The notes under the pieces: generated by a model | The model's database searches: none | What the model was told of the DNA's origin: nothing | What the model saw: the letters and a program-made list of their open reading frames with translations, nothing else | Origin: Phoronis australis | Lineage: Eukaryota > Phoronida > Phoronidae | Assembly: GCA_002633005.1 (NCBI GenBank) | Contig: NMRA01000230.1 | Span: forward strand, 189,453-253,452 | Direction: 5' to 3' | Length of the DNA: 64,000 nt | Translations under genes and position numbers: made by a program | In this document: positions 23,660 to 36,900 of the stretch, piece after piece | Layout of the letters: each line of letters begins with the position of its first letter | How positions within the stretch are numbered: position 1 is the first letter of the stretch

Positions 23660-24674
23660 TATTAATTTTCAGGAATGTGCATAGATACAAAAATCAGAGT
23701 AGGTGTCTTCCCAGACACATTGGAAATTGAATTCGCATCGTGTGTCCAGCATTGCGAATATAATGCGCTTTGTGATGTTCACATGGTCAACCGTGAACGA
23801 ACATGCGGCCACTTGTCCGTTCTGTAGATACATTTTGGTAACCAAGTAATTTAACGAGAAATACAAACACGGCAAAAAGACACAAAATTTCAAAATTTTC
23901 CATTAGCATGCACTTATTCAGTGGACACTCACATTTGCGTATTAGGGAAACATTTGAGCAAATATTTGTTTGGAAACTTCACTATTCGTAAGGCCAAAAA
24001 GTGGGCTCATTTAAGGGTGACTGTGTTATTTATTTATGCAGATCAGTTCATCGACGAAGGTTTCTACGATTCAAACACTATGGATGAAAAAGACCAGCTC
24101 GTAGAAAGGGCAATGCAAGGTATGAAATGAAATTTTACTATGAAGACCGATTTAACCATCCTAAAGACGTACATGTACGTGTATCTTTCAAATTTAGACT
24201 CGCCAAGGTACGCAGTTAACCTCAGTATCTTGCGTGTTCGGCAAGATGTTCTATAGTGTTTCTCTAGAAGGCAAAATGGCCGCCATTGTACAATATTTGA
24301 TCTGAGGGTTATCCAAGGATGGGGAATTATATGAAAAAACGGTACGTGACGTCACATTTTCCTTTGCATTAACCACTAAGATTTCTCGCGCAAGAGTCGC
24401 ACCAGTTGGTAGCATTACACGTCCTGGAGTTATCTTTTGAGGTCAAATAATGTTTTTTTATTCATGGTCCTGTAACAGAATTCGTAACAAAGTAGTTGCT
24501 CACTGTATTTTCGAAAATTCACTGACATGTTTTATCGTTTGCTACTAACACCAAAATAGTAATTAAAAATGCTCTACTTCCATTTTAGAGGATGACGTCG
24601 ATGACGACGATGACGTAGAAGAATCCTATGAGCGCGAGCTGAACTCGTACTTGAATGAGCAAGAAGTGAACTAA
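21446..24674 (+). CDS. Putative cationic antimicrobial peptide precursor (5 coding exons)
   Basis: Coding exons are 21446-21609, 22595-22691, 22915-23008, 24042-24119 and 24589-24674; every junction is GT-AG with matching phase and the product is 172 residues. An acceptor (TTTCTTTACAG) ending at 21436, ten bases before the ATG, implies an upstream non-coding exon. Residues 1-23 are a signal peptide ending VESEA. Residues 24-86 contain no Asp or Glu and about 21 Arg/Lys: a linear Trp/Arg-rich segment starting GWFRRVWRRVRRA (24-36), then a section with cysteines at 59, 63, 73 and 76 (C-x3-C-x9-C-x2-C) ending RRYGKR (81-86). Gly-Lys-Arg is the classic signal for dibasic cleavage and C-terminal amidation. 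Residues 87-172 are acidic, with EDDVDDDDDVEE near the end. This order, signal, cationic peptide, amidation site, acidic pro-piece, is that of tachyplesin- and styelin-type precursors; the GWF-basic start recalls tunicate styelins and sea-urchin centrocins. I do not recognise a named family, so activity is inferred. Confidence 0.8.
22348..22445. repeat. Hairpin-forming inverted repeat in intron 1 of the peptide gene
   Basis: Arms 22355-22378 and 22415-22438 pair over 24 bp with one mismatch (core ATATTTCAGTCGGA / TCCGACTGAAATAT), extending with two mismatches to about 31 bp. The loop is about 36 bases. It could be a short inverted-repeat element or a transcribed stem-loop. Confidence 0.85.
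23550..23660. repeat. AAT/AAC triplet microsatellite
   Basis: Imperfect AAT, GAT, AAC and AGC triplets in intron 3 of the peptide gene. Confidence 0.9.
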
Positions 24675-25401
24675 ATTACGAGGCAAGAATTCCTTGATGA
24701 TGCTATATTGAACTCGCCTTCTGTCAAAAATAGCTTTTGGTTTATATCATGTTTTAGAGCTGGTCAGATTAAAAGTGACATATGTGTTTGAAAAAATGAC
24801 CGTAGTTCATGAATACTTGAGACCAGACTTTACAAGATGGTTTTACCAGCATGTTCATTTTGTGTGCCTCGACCAGCTTCGAGGAGGCAGTGTGGTTTAG
24901 TAGGATGCGTGTCGTGTGTTCGACTTCCACTGGGCACATTGCTAGACCCTTGAGTCAGGTCTTTAACCCCTATAATCAGTTTTAAGTACATATTTATTTA
25001 GTAAAACATGAATATTGCCCCAGGTGATCATTGCAAATGGGCACACCTGAGTGACCTGCGCAAAACTGGTGTAAGGTCTACCAGACCACCTTTGAGGCTT
25101 ATTTATTTCGATAAGTGGTCAAATCAGAAGTTACGTTTTGACAAAAAGGTGGTTTGTGGCACTTTAAGCCATAAAAATAACAATAGCAATGATAAGTAAG
25201 GATGACATTATTGATAATGATAACTGTGATAATTGAAAAAATCATGACAGTGATGAATCGGAGATGATGGTAACCGTAAGCGTACTGATAAAGACGGTAG
25301 CGGTTGTAAAACTGGTCAGAAAAGACGGCAGCGGTTGTAAAACCGGTCAGAAAATCACAGCGTGGCCAATAAGCGTCATATTCCTTTTTTTATTTTTAGG
25401 A

Positions 25402-25560
25402 CTCTATCAAGACTGACTGCCAGCTTCCGCGGACAACGAATCTACCTTGATGAAGGGAGTTAGTGTACTTCAATTGATTCAGAATATACAGAATGCGTAG
25501 CTAATACAACCACAGTGTGTTGCTGCTTGGCTTTATTAATGCAATAAATTATATTGAAAA
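25402..25560 (+). other. Candidate 3' terminal exon of the peptide gene
   Basis: A strong acceptor (TTTTTTTATTTTTAG) is followed by about 140 bases and AATAAA at 25543-25548. It could be a non-coding last exon, or be joined to an alternative donor inside coding exon 5 (GAA|GTGAAC) that would replace the last two residues by about sixteen others. Only the acceptor and the AATAAA are directly visible. Confidence 0.4.
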
Positions 25561-25657
25561 TCTTTTAGCGTTCAGTATTCTAATTGGAAAGCATTCGGGT
25601 ACGGTGTGGGTTAAACTGAAATGATGATCCAAAAAACAAACAAATGCCAGTCTATTT

Positions 25658-25885
25658 CAGGGGTGGATTCACGATTTTAGGGGGAGGGGGGCAGGGCACA
25701 GGAATAACCAGAATTTTGCCACATGCACGCGCCCAGCCTAAAATGCAGGGATGCAGGGGTGTCGAATTTTTTGGTTTGTTGTACTTATTACTAAAAAACG
25801 ATAAACGGGGTTTGTTCAAGGCCTATCCATTCTGCATTCGCCCCCCGAGCACCCTTNCCCCCCCCCCCCCTTAAATCCGCGACTG
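25658..25885. mobile_element. hAT-like miniature element
   Basis: It starts CAGGGGTGGATTCACGATTT and ends TTAAATCCGCGACTG. The inside has poly-G near the left end, GCACGCGCCCAGCCTAAAAT, GGGGTGTCGAATTTTT and poly-C with a single n at 25857. TATTT occurs directly outside both ends. Confidence 0.75.
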
Positions 25886-27921
25886 TATTTATTGCAATAT
25901 AAGTTACTTACATTATTCGTTATGACCTGCGCTGGGTGCCATGCTTAATGGAACCCCTTTGATTGAGAAATACATATACATGCGCAGAAGTAACAGCTAG
26001 AAATTGGAATTAACTTTGTCAGTCAACTTGAAGACGGCCGCCAGGCATACTGACTTAAGGATAAATTGAATGATTGGCCACGTTTAAAACAAGTTTTACG
26101 TTCCCGTTCAAATATGGGCCGTGCATCAGCGAAGAGCCCTTCTCAATAAGAGCTTAAGACAAGGCCTGGTTGGGTTGCAGAAAACGTAAATTCATGATGA
26201 CGTAGCAATGAAAATAACACAGAATTAAATTCTCTGAAAAGATGGACTTAGAAAAACAGCCACTTAATGCATAGAAAGCGCATAAACAAACCTAAATACA
26301 ACGGAACACAAAGTAGTGGAAATACAACTACATGAAACATTGGTGTCGGGGGGTAGTTTAGTAAATGTGTACTGCATGGTATTAACAGTATGTGTAGCTG
26401 ATGTGAAAGTGACTCTAAAACAGACACTGTTCAAGACATAAGAATACAAAGACACGAAACAAACAGCCATAGAAATGTTGAATGGTAGTCTCATTCCCTA
26501 TGACCTATGACCTATGACATAAACGCTAATGAGAGGGCCACCAAGTGACGTCATGGGATATGGACAACATGACACATCTGAAGGAGATTTGAGTAACGAT
26601 CCAGCGGCAACAGGCGGTCATATGAGAAGGACAAGAATTTCAGTGAAATTGGTAACATCGCGGAATCGAACAATGACACCAGCTCCACAGTAGCAGCCGA
26701 GCGTTCTGGCGCCGCTACGTCAAATCCCAATGTCAATGTCTTTTAAGCGGTAAAGACAACGACCTTGATTTCATTAATGTCTGCTAGACGATAATGGCGT
26801 TTTTCGGCGTAAAACTGGTATTATCCTTTTAAAGCAAACATGCAAAGTTCGCGTATGATGGCACGAATTCCTAACCAAATACAATTTTAATTAGCCATCG
26901 CTCCCAGTTTTATACTGAAGAGAATTATGCATTGATGACTGTAGTAATTTTGGGTAGACTGAGGGACCACAAACAATATTTTTTGCCAGACTCGGTTCAT
27001 AATCCGAACCCTTCGCCCGTGGTTCTGTTTTGGGACAAATTATCTACCGTAATTGTTAGATTTGCTAGTGACTAAAAACATCAGGCTAATTGTTGATGGA
27101 CCATCAGACACACACTCCAAAACCCCAATTGGATGGTTGGTTCTAGTTTTCAAGACCAGCTGCATCAGTGAATATACAATTTGAGGGATATAACCCAAAA
27201 GGACACAAAGCCAGCTTGTCGTAATTATGTCAGTGAGCACCCATATCGCCGGCCAGGTATTCAGATGATCCAGTGAGACAATTAAAAACCCGAAATATCA
27301 GTTTAAAACAAATGCTCAGAATCGCATTATTTGTTCATGCAGACGTTAAACAAAGCATTGCAAAACGGGGAGAAAATTCAAAATCTACATATACAGATCA
27401 AATTAGGACTCTTGGAAAATACACTAGTAAACTGTGAAAAACACGCAAAAATCAAAATAAGAACAATTCTTGATTTAGACCGTATACCGTTATGAAATTG
27501 GTCTTGGCCTGAGTTCAGAGCAAAAGAAATGAAACCCGGTTATTAGAAACAACAATCGTCGCCTGCCATTGCTTTTAATGCCAATGATTACAAGATGCTT
27601 TAGGCCGGCCAGGGAAAAACTAGTCACGTTTGGCAAGCCGACAGGAGTAGTGTAAGTAGCGGATGATAGATGTCGCTTAATGTGTGTAGAGATCGTAGAT
27701 CTCGCATAGCTTTCATCTCGCTCCTTGGCTTATCAGTTATCTTTGGCAACTTCCTAATCTTTGTCAGACCTTGCAGATGCTGATTTTGAAAGGTTCAATG
27801 TCCATATTACGACAGTCACGTCATGTGTTGGAAGACACTAGATAGGTAACGCGTTGACATCCAAGAAACTGAGAGTAAAGAGACTCGACACTTGACAAAA
27901 CAGACTGTGATTGAGAGTACG
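25886..27921. other. Intergenic region between peptide gene and FMO
   Basis: No gene recognised. Contains a threefold CCTATGA repeat at 26501-26520 and a TGACGTCA site at 26546. The last few hundred bases before 27922 presumably hold the FMO promoter, without a clear TATA box. Confidence 0.5.
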
Positions 27922-30900
27922 ATGAGCAGCAAGAAGGTTGCAGTTATTGGCGCAGGTAATGTCGCAGGCCTTGGGTTGGGTGAATGGAACAGGAAGGCTC
28001 CTTCGTCGGATTTTCTGTAGGCCTACGTTGTAATCTAGGAATGAGTGCAACGACGGTCGTGAGATCGCCGACTTCCGAATCAAAGCTAGGTGATAGTATG
28101 GGGCTCACGCATTTTGAGAACCAATTTTCTCCACTGAATCACGGGCATCAAATAAGGGTTCTCAAAATGCTGGATTCATGTGACTATTTGCCGCTTAAAA
28201 GCCAAGGGGCCATGACCTTGCAGTTGTGTGAAGTAACTGAGCTAGTGCAGTGAAATTGGCCGGTGATTGGGGAGCAGTTTTGTGGGGGGGTCTGTGGTGA
28301 CCAGGGAATGGACTGAGCTTATGCCCACTGGGGAGCATGTAGTTTTTATTTATTAGTTGAGTGGGTATTTGGACTATTTGGAAAATGTCCTTTCAAAAAC
28401 ATGAAATGAAATCGAATATATTACATGCCTCACAGGGCATTAATTTTTCGGAGAGGGAGGTAATATTTTCAAAAGCTGCATCAATTGTTTAATATGCTGC
28501 AGTTTTAAAGCAAATAATTCGATCATTCGCTCAAGAATGTTTTCACAGAACATTTTACCCTACTGTAAATGTGGTCCTTAGAAGGATGTGTGCATATTTC
28601 ACATTCAGCAAACAACGACGGTCCTTCATTCATACTGTGTACCTTACCTCGAGTCACCCTAAATCGTTGTTAAATGACTGTTATATGAGTCTGACATCGC
28701 AATTCCAAAATATAGTGTCTTGCCAAATAACAAAGTTTTAGGTCAAAACATATATTACGAGTCTGTTACATTTTCAAAACACGCTGTTACCACAAATACA
28801 TCCATGGGTGTACGTTTGGAAATTTTTTCTGAAAAATGCCCGTGTACTTTTACGTGGGCCTATTTTCGTAAATTCCTGGTGTGTAATCAAAGTACTACAG
28901 CATGACATTCCAGCCGTATTCATATCTATGGTAAATCTCATGATGTTTTCAATCTTGTCGCTGCTCGTTGCATGACACGTTTGTCGCTCGTTAGTTGCCT
29001 TGTGATGGACTGCTGCCTGATCTTGACAATTGAGATCACTCATTGGTCAAATAATCCTGTCAATCCCAGTCAAAGGTCAGCCAGCGGCTATAGTCAGAGG
29101 GTAGCTATAGCAATCCCCAAGCGCATACAGGTGCGAGGTTGAGAATATTGCGAGACTTTCAGTAAGTCATTATAGTTGTAAAGAAAAAAACCTATAGTGT
29201 ACCTTAATGAGTGTGAGAGATGTGTGCTAAAATTCGAGATAGGATCTCATGCCAGGCAGGGAAGAAAGGTGAGTTGGACGGGAAGCTGAGAGCACGGCTA
29301 ACAGACGATAGGTATTTGGGCAGTTCAACTCAAGAATGAGAGTTAGCTAGGGTGGGCTCCACATACCCATAGTGATTAATATTCAACAACAATCATCTTG
29401 AGTGCATACTGTGAAATTATGGGCCATTCAAAATCATTTAGAATATGTGGTTGTAATATGATATACATATAGTTATTTCAAAGATCGTTTTTATTAGAAT
29501 GAATAGGATCTGTAAATAAACAAAAGCAGGACTTAGCCTAACGATATGATAAAGTTCTACTATGTGAAATACGGCTTAAAATAGTCTTATTTACCAATAA
29601 AAGAGTTTGACAGCACAATCGTGGGTTGAAGCGAGTAGCGGAAGGAAGTCCTATAGCGACACCTATCGTTCGCCGAACAAAGTATTCTCTTATGATTTTA
29701 TTAATTGCTGCAGTCTCTTACACACCCTTGGGGCTCCGGCCCTAACCCCGCCTACCTGTGTCAGACTCTCCAATTATGTCATTGCAGGCGCCAGCGGTCT
29801 TACTGCCATCAAATGTTGTCTCGACGAAGGACTAGAGCCGATCTGCTACGAGCGCTCTGATGATCTAGGTGGACTATGGCGGTACACAGAGACATCTGTT
29901 GAAGGCAAGATCTTGTTGCTATATAACCTGATACTACCGAGCTTGCTTGTTACTCAGTAAGCGTTGAGATAACCTCTGTCGGTATACCGAACACATGTTG
30001 ACTTATTGTGTGCTACATAGGTGACGAATTGTCATAGAGATTTATTGAACTTGGTAGGTTTTCCAATTTAGCTCAATAGTTAACAGTCTCCAGTTTCTTG
30101 AATTGAACCAACTAGTCTGTATTCTTTCCTTTAATCTCTGATATGGTTATTCAGTCTGCATATTAGTTCAAGAGTTCACAGCATCATAGAATATGCCCTT
30201 CTTTGACTGAAGGACTATGGTCATTTCTCAAAGGCTATGGCTGACGTTGATATTCGGACGGGTTCTACTACTTTGGTACCCCTCTAGTACCATTTTTTCT
30301 CTACACCTGTGTCTCCTAAACTTTTTTGTAGGATATTTGTGAAATTTGGCAGAGGTGTTCCTATGGAGCTGACACCATTTTGTGACGTGTTTCAGACCCA
30401 TTCGACTACCACCATGCCCCCTTGTGGCAATTGTAGTTGCATGTTTATGCTTGCCTTTCTCTGTATTTTCGGAGTTCATCAATGGATTTTCGATAAATTT
30501 GGTTCTGTTTTCGTATGGATTTGATGTATTTTTGCACCCCTTATTGGCAATTCAAATTTTTACATTTACATCTGTATCTTCAGAGTTCTTTAACAACTTT
30601 TATTGAAATGTGGCTAACAAGTTTTGGGTATGATGGTGATAGCATCAATTCATTTTGGGATGGATTTGAGGTATTCTGCACCACTTAGTATCCATTTTTA
30701 GCACTAATAACTATCCCGGGAAGCACACTGTTTGCGTTGCTGCCGTGGACGCTCTGCGTTCACTTGCTCTAGTTTCTTTTAAAATTTGTTTAATTCATCA
30801 ACATATAGTATAGACTGGATTATATTACTGGCCAGAACTTAACAGAAATGCAACAAGCACTTGTTCTGGACAGAATTTAGGTCTGTCTATCTTTTTACAT

Positions 30901-33900
30901 TCAAGTTTCTTGCTTCTTGCATGTTCATTGGTATTTTACTTTGAAATGACTAGAAATTGTTCGGGTCTATGCTGTAAAGTAGTCCTGGTTGCCATAAATC
31001 TCATTTACCAAAAGTATTTCCACGCTGTTGTTCCATTATTTTTCGTTTAATTTTATTGCTTCACAACTTCTGAGTGATTGATTGGTCATTTGCAGGTGAG
31101 GCGTGCGTGATGAAGTCGACAGTGATTAACACCAGCAAGGAGATGATGGCTTATAGTGACTTCCCTATACCTGAGGAGTTCCCAGCCTTCATGCACAATA
31201 CCAAAGTATGCGGCTATAGTTAAGAACTAATGAAGTACACTGCTAAAGTACAGTATTAAAGTACAGTAAGGTACAGGACTAAAGTACAGTACTAAGGTTC
31301 AGTACTAGAGTACATTGCTAAAGTTAGTGCTAAAGTTCATTACTAAATGTTTAGTATTAAAGCTCTAAGCACTACTAAAGTACAGTACTAAAGTACAGCA
31401 CTAATGTGCAGCACTGAAGTTCAGTACTAAAGTACAGTGCTTAAGTTCAGTTTTTAAGTTCAGTACTAAAAGTTTAGTATTAAAGCTCTAATCACTACTA
31501 AAGTACAGTGCTGAAGTACAATACCAAAGTACACCACTAAAGTACAATGTACTAAAGTACAGCACTAAAGTACAGTTCTAAAATACTGCACTGAAGTTCA
31601 GCACTAAAGTTCAGTACTAAAATACATTAGTGAGTCATAGGTGAATTTAGAAGTTCCGGCCCCTCTCCCCTAACGAAGACCAGAATAATGCTAGTTTTAG
31701 AGTTGTCGCAAGGGTCTGTCGTTTGGAAATGTTGGTTGAGCCCGACAAGGTGCGATTTCAATATTGTGACTGTGATCACTTTAAATAATTATATATTATG
31801 TTCATCACTGAATTTATTTATAAATCAGTGATTTCGTGTCACATAAATAAAAATTATTAGTCTTGATACATGCCCTGTGTTGGTCACATTACACACATGT
31901 TTGGTAGTGAACAAGGAGAATATGCCCCTTTAAATAAATTAGATTTCCGTCCAGGCACGAGTTACAAGCCAATTTACTCAACCATTGAAAAGTGTCTCGT
32001 ACCGTTTTTCAAACAGGTTGTCTCGGCATCGTCTAAAAGATGACACTTTTGACAAAGTTGGACCAGCTGATCAATAATTGGACCACCTGATCAATAATTG
32101 GACCAAATGATCAATACTTGGACTACTTTCCAATGGTTGCTGAAGATGTTTCTGATGCAGCTGCTGCTATGGAATGGCAGGTTTATCAAACACAGATTTA
32201 GAGGTGCTCAGGAGGCCTTCGTTTACGGTAACAACAAAAATGCATTCGGCTAGCCCTTTTTAGGTCTCCAAATTTTGTCCTTTCGAAAATTGTGGTTGCT
32301 GCCCCTGACGTCCAAATTCCACCAGAGTGGCTATGAAAGTTTTGAGACCATTTTTTTAGTTAACCCTCTTGTGTCATTGTTGTGACAGGAAAGGACCATT
32401 TTAAGTGCTGGTGATAAATTGTGTTGTTGTGTATTGCAGGTGTGTGAGTACCTGAGGAAATACAGCCAACATTTCGGCTGTGACCAGTATATTAACTACA
32501 GAGTGGAGGTGGTCTCGGTCAAAAAGTCTCCCAACTATGATGACAGTGGCAGATGGAACCTTCATATAAAGTGTGTAATTATTAAAAAATGTAATCAGAA
32601 TATTAAAGCAGTTATCAACCTGCATTCAATCGAAAAAACAGATTTTAATTTAGACTACTTACCGTTATGAGGTTGATCTAAAATTGTTCAGTGTAGTCAA
32701 AATAAGAGTGTTTGCGGGGCTTGTAAAGAACTGACACACGTTATTGCTTAATTTCAAGCTCTGCGAGTTGACTTAATTTCCCATTACATTGACTATGGTC
32801 TCGAAAATAAGCAAGCGTCAGTTCTTTGCAAAATCAAAAATCATGTCTCATCTGAGTGAGAAACAAGTTGAGGTCACTTTTTATAGTTGTAAACAGTCTG
32901 AAACATTTTTTTCTATGGAATGCGGTTAATAGTTGCTTTAACTATGGATTGGAAGTGGTCTGGGAACAAACCAAACGAAAACGTTATATGGGTCGTGGCA
33001 GCTGAGTGCTAATAGAATTTCTACGTTATGACAGATGAGTGTAAGTGTAATTTACAGTCTGTCATAGCGAATACTTTAAATCATTTTAAAAACAGTTTTA
33101 AAAAATGATTTTGGCTAAATTTCTAGTCATTTACAATGCTGATGCACCTGTTCTATTGTTCATGAAACAATCACGCAAACGTATTCTTACAGTCATGAAG
33201 TTGTGATTTGCAAAATCTCCAATTTCATTGGTCACTTTGTCTTGCATAGCGACAGAAGAAGCCGACTTTGAGACCAGTTCAGCCATTATTCAATTTTTTC
33301 TTAATCAAGCTCTGTATCCTTTATAGGAACTTAGCAACAGGCAAAGAAGAGACAAAAACTTTTGATGCTGTTTTTGTCTGCACCGGGCATCACGCTGATG
33401 CTCACAGACCCAAGTTTGACGGCTTGGATGGTTTCCGTGGAAACGTGACCCACACGCATGAGTACAAGAATCACCGTGGGTACGAGGACAAGAGGGTTGT
33501 CGTCATAGGAATTGGTAACTCGGGAGGAGATGTTGCGGTAGAACTGAGCAAGATAGCCAAAGAGGTTAGCATATTAATGTTGTGCTAATAAGTGCTTGGG
33601 AACTTCAATATTGCTGACTCATTGCACCTATGGAATGAAGTGCGGGTGGTCTAGAATCTAATGTCAACACATCTGTTGGTCTTTCTAGTTATACAATGTT
33701 GTGTATCTTTGCAAAATTTCATAGGAGGGCTGATGTGTAACCTACATATTATACACTTGTTTGCAGTGGTATTGTTTTTTCCAAAACCTTATCCAATTGT
33801 TTGTCTCGTACATCTCCAAATAATAATAATAACGATGATTGCCAATAATTGCCTGTAGTGCAAGATTCGAGGCAGCCAAGTGGGCCTGCCCCCCTGTTGA

Positions 33901-36900
33901 CAACTTTAGTACTTCTAGTAAGCTTTTGCACGTAGTTTTGCCAACCATTTATAAATGCCATTCTGCATACTCACTATTCTAGTACAATAGCAGACACTAG
34001 ATGGCTCTATCTATACTGGGTCATGATAGGTCAAAGAAATGACGTCACGTATTTTAGCAATGAGGGCTGACCCTTTGGCAATTACAAGCAGGGCTCAGAT
34101 TTGTCCCTACATTATAATACTCTTATACTTTTACTTCCATGCTGATGTCCCTTGGGTAACGACAACATTTTTATAATCTCACTCTCTGAATCTCTGAATG
34201 ACAACTTGGGAACTTGAGTGTGTTTCTGACTTGCTCAAACCCGACTACATGCTGGAGACTGGAACGAGGATACATGCTCACTGCAAACTGAGCTACCGTA
34301 CTACCCTCTATTGATAATTCTAGTTTTTGGACAGGACATGACTCGTACTTATCATGGAAAACCAGGAAATATGCACTCTGCGAACAATAGCCTCCAGACG
34401 TGGAAAGTTTGTGACAAATAAAAGATGGTAAAAACTCCTGGAAAACTTCTGAATCATAGAATTTTTGAAAAACTCATGTAGAGACAATAGCACGAGTTTG
34501 TACGTTCTTGTGGAAACTATTTCCTAGAAAATGAAATCCAAAATGGGAGGTAACCATGCTGATTGCCAGTTTCCACTTTTCTTGTAATATACTCATTGAT
34601 ATTTAACACACAGGTTTACCTCAGTACTCGCCGAGGATCATGGGTATTAAATCGAGTTGCAGAGAATGGCTTGCCCGTCGACATGGTTCACTCCACACGA
34701 TTCAACATGGTTGCTAGGCAATATGTATCCTTGTCGAAATTGAACGATGTCGTTGAGGGCAGATTGAACCGTCGGTTTGATCACGAGAACTTCGGCTTGA
34801 AGCCAAAGCACCGATTCACAGCGCAGCATCCTATGGTGAATGATGATCTTCCTAACCGTATTATCTGTGGTGCAGTGGTGGTAAAACCAGATGTGAAGAA
34901 ATTTACGGAAACCAGTGTCGAGTTCGTGGATGGTACAAAAGCCGAAGTGGATGCGGTGGTTTTGGCGACGGGCTACATCTTCGGTTTCCCATTCTTAGAC
35001 TCATCCCTTGTGCGGGTGGAACATAATGACGTCAACTTGTACAAGTACGTGTACCCACCAGAGTTGAAGCACCCTACATTGGCTGTGATTGGCTGCTTCC
35101 AGCCGCTGGGTGCCATCATGCCATTATGCGAGATGCAATGTCGATGGGCTACTAGGCTGTTAAAGGTATTCTTTGCTTGTTTCTGTTTTGTGATCATGAT
35201 TCAGAAACAAAGTCGAACATTTGGCTGTTTGTGTCCTGACTATGAATTTATTTAGCTGTTGAAGGTATTGAGAACAGAAGGGGAATTTTATTTATGAGTA
35301 TAGTGGAAGAGTTTAACAAGTCTTTGATTTTTTACCTTCGTAGTCATTTTCATCACTCCTTTTGCAACATTTTGCTGAGTGACTTTTAGGGATAGTTTTT
35401 AACTTTTTAAGTTTGCACATCTCTGATAAGCCCATTTAAAAGAGTAAAACACTTAAACATATTCCATCAATTTTTCTGGCTTTGTCAAAGTTATGGCTCA
35501 ATTGGTGGAGGAAATCTGAAGAAAAGGTTTCTGCAGTGTGTTCTAAATTGTGTATGAATTCAAAATTAGCTGAAAAGTGTTTTGTTCTGAAATTTACTTA
35601 GCTTAAAATGTACATTACAGTTTTTCAACTAGAAAGTCCTCCTTTTATGAAGTTTGATATTGTATTAATTTTCATAAAAGTCTTGGGCAATTTCTAACTT
35701 AGTTGTTGTTCTTTAAAACGTTAACAGGTACTTAACAGGTTCTACAAATATAATTTTTGTCACAATTATCCCATTGCTCAGATTAATCTAATGAAATTTG
35801 TATTTCACGCTACTGCTCTCAGGGAAAAGCTGCTCAGCGTTATCCCGTAAATTTTATGTAACACGTGGGCCAAGGCCTTAAATGTTGAAATACATGAATT
35901 TGAAAATTATGATCCTTTTCAGAAACTGTGTATTCTTCCTTCTTCGGAGGCCATGTGGAAAGATATTCGTATGAAGCGAGAAGCAATGAGCCGTCAGTAC
36001 GTTAAGTCGCAGCGTCACACCATTCAAGTGGACTACGCTCAATTCATGTGCGAATTAGCCGAGCTCATTGGTTGCCAGCCTCACCTCTGTGAGTACTTTT
36101 GAGCTTTGTTACATTTTTAGGTTTTGTTTACAACGCAGTCATATATATCAAGGGCTGTTTTGAGTGGGAGAAATGAACCTTTATAGGTAACCAGTAAACG
36201 AGATATTCTATCATGTTTTGAANGTCAACTTGTACAAGTACGTGTACCCACCAGAGTTGAAGCACCCTACATTGGCTGTGATTGGCTGCTTCCAGCCGCT
36301 GGGTGCCATCATGCCATTATGCGAAATGCAATGTCGATGGGCTACTAGGCTGTTAAAGGTATTCTTTGCTTGTTTCTGTTTTGTGATCATGATTCAGAAA
36401 CAAAGTCGAACATTTGGCTGTTTGTGTCCTGACTATGAATTTAAGTTTTGTTGCTTTTTGTGTTTTTTGTAGCTGTTGAAGGTATTGAGAACAGAAGGGG
36501 AATTTTATTTATGAGTATAGTGGAATAGTTTAACAAGTCTTTGACTTTTTACCTTCGTAGTCATTTTCATCACTCATTTTGCAACATTTTGCTGAGTGTA
36601 ACTTTTAGGGATAGTTTTTAACTTTTTAAGTTTGTACATCTCTGATAAGCCCATTTAAAAGAGTAAAACACTTAAACATATTCCATCATTTTTTCTGGCT
36701 TTGTCAAAGTTATGGCTCAATTGGTGGAGGAAATCTGAAGAAAAGGTTTCTGCAGTGTGTTCTAAATTGTGTATGAATTCAAAATCAGCTGAAAAATGTT
36801 TTGTTTTGAAAATTACTTAGCTTAAAATGTACGTTACAGTTTTTCAATTAGAAAGTCCTCCTTTTATGAAGTTTGATATTGTATTAATTTTCATAAAAGT

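Noticed and set aside
23397-23690. Minus-strand 97-codon frame with an Ile run
   Set aside because: Microsatellite translation inside an intron of the peptide gene.
24885-24950. tRNA-derived SINE with A box-like GGTTTAGTAGG and B box-like GTTCGACTTCC
   Set aside because: The boxes are too close together for a tRNA-type promoter and no tail or duplication was seen.
36218-36472. Extra FMO exon starting at 36218
   Set aside because: It begins at the n, lacks a splice acceptor and repeats the end of exon 6; treated as the second haplotype.
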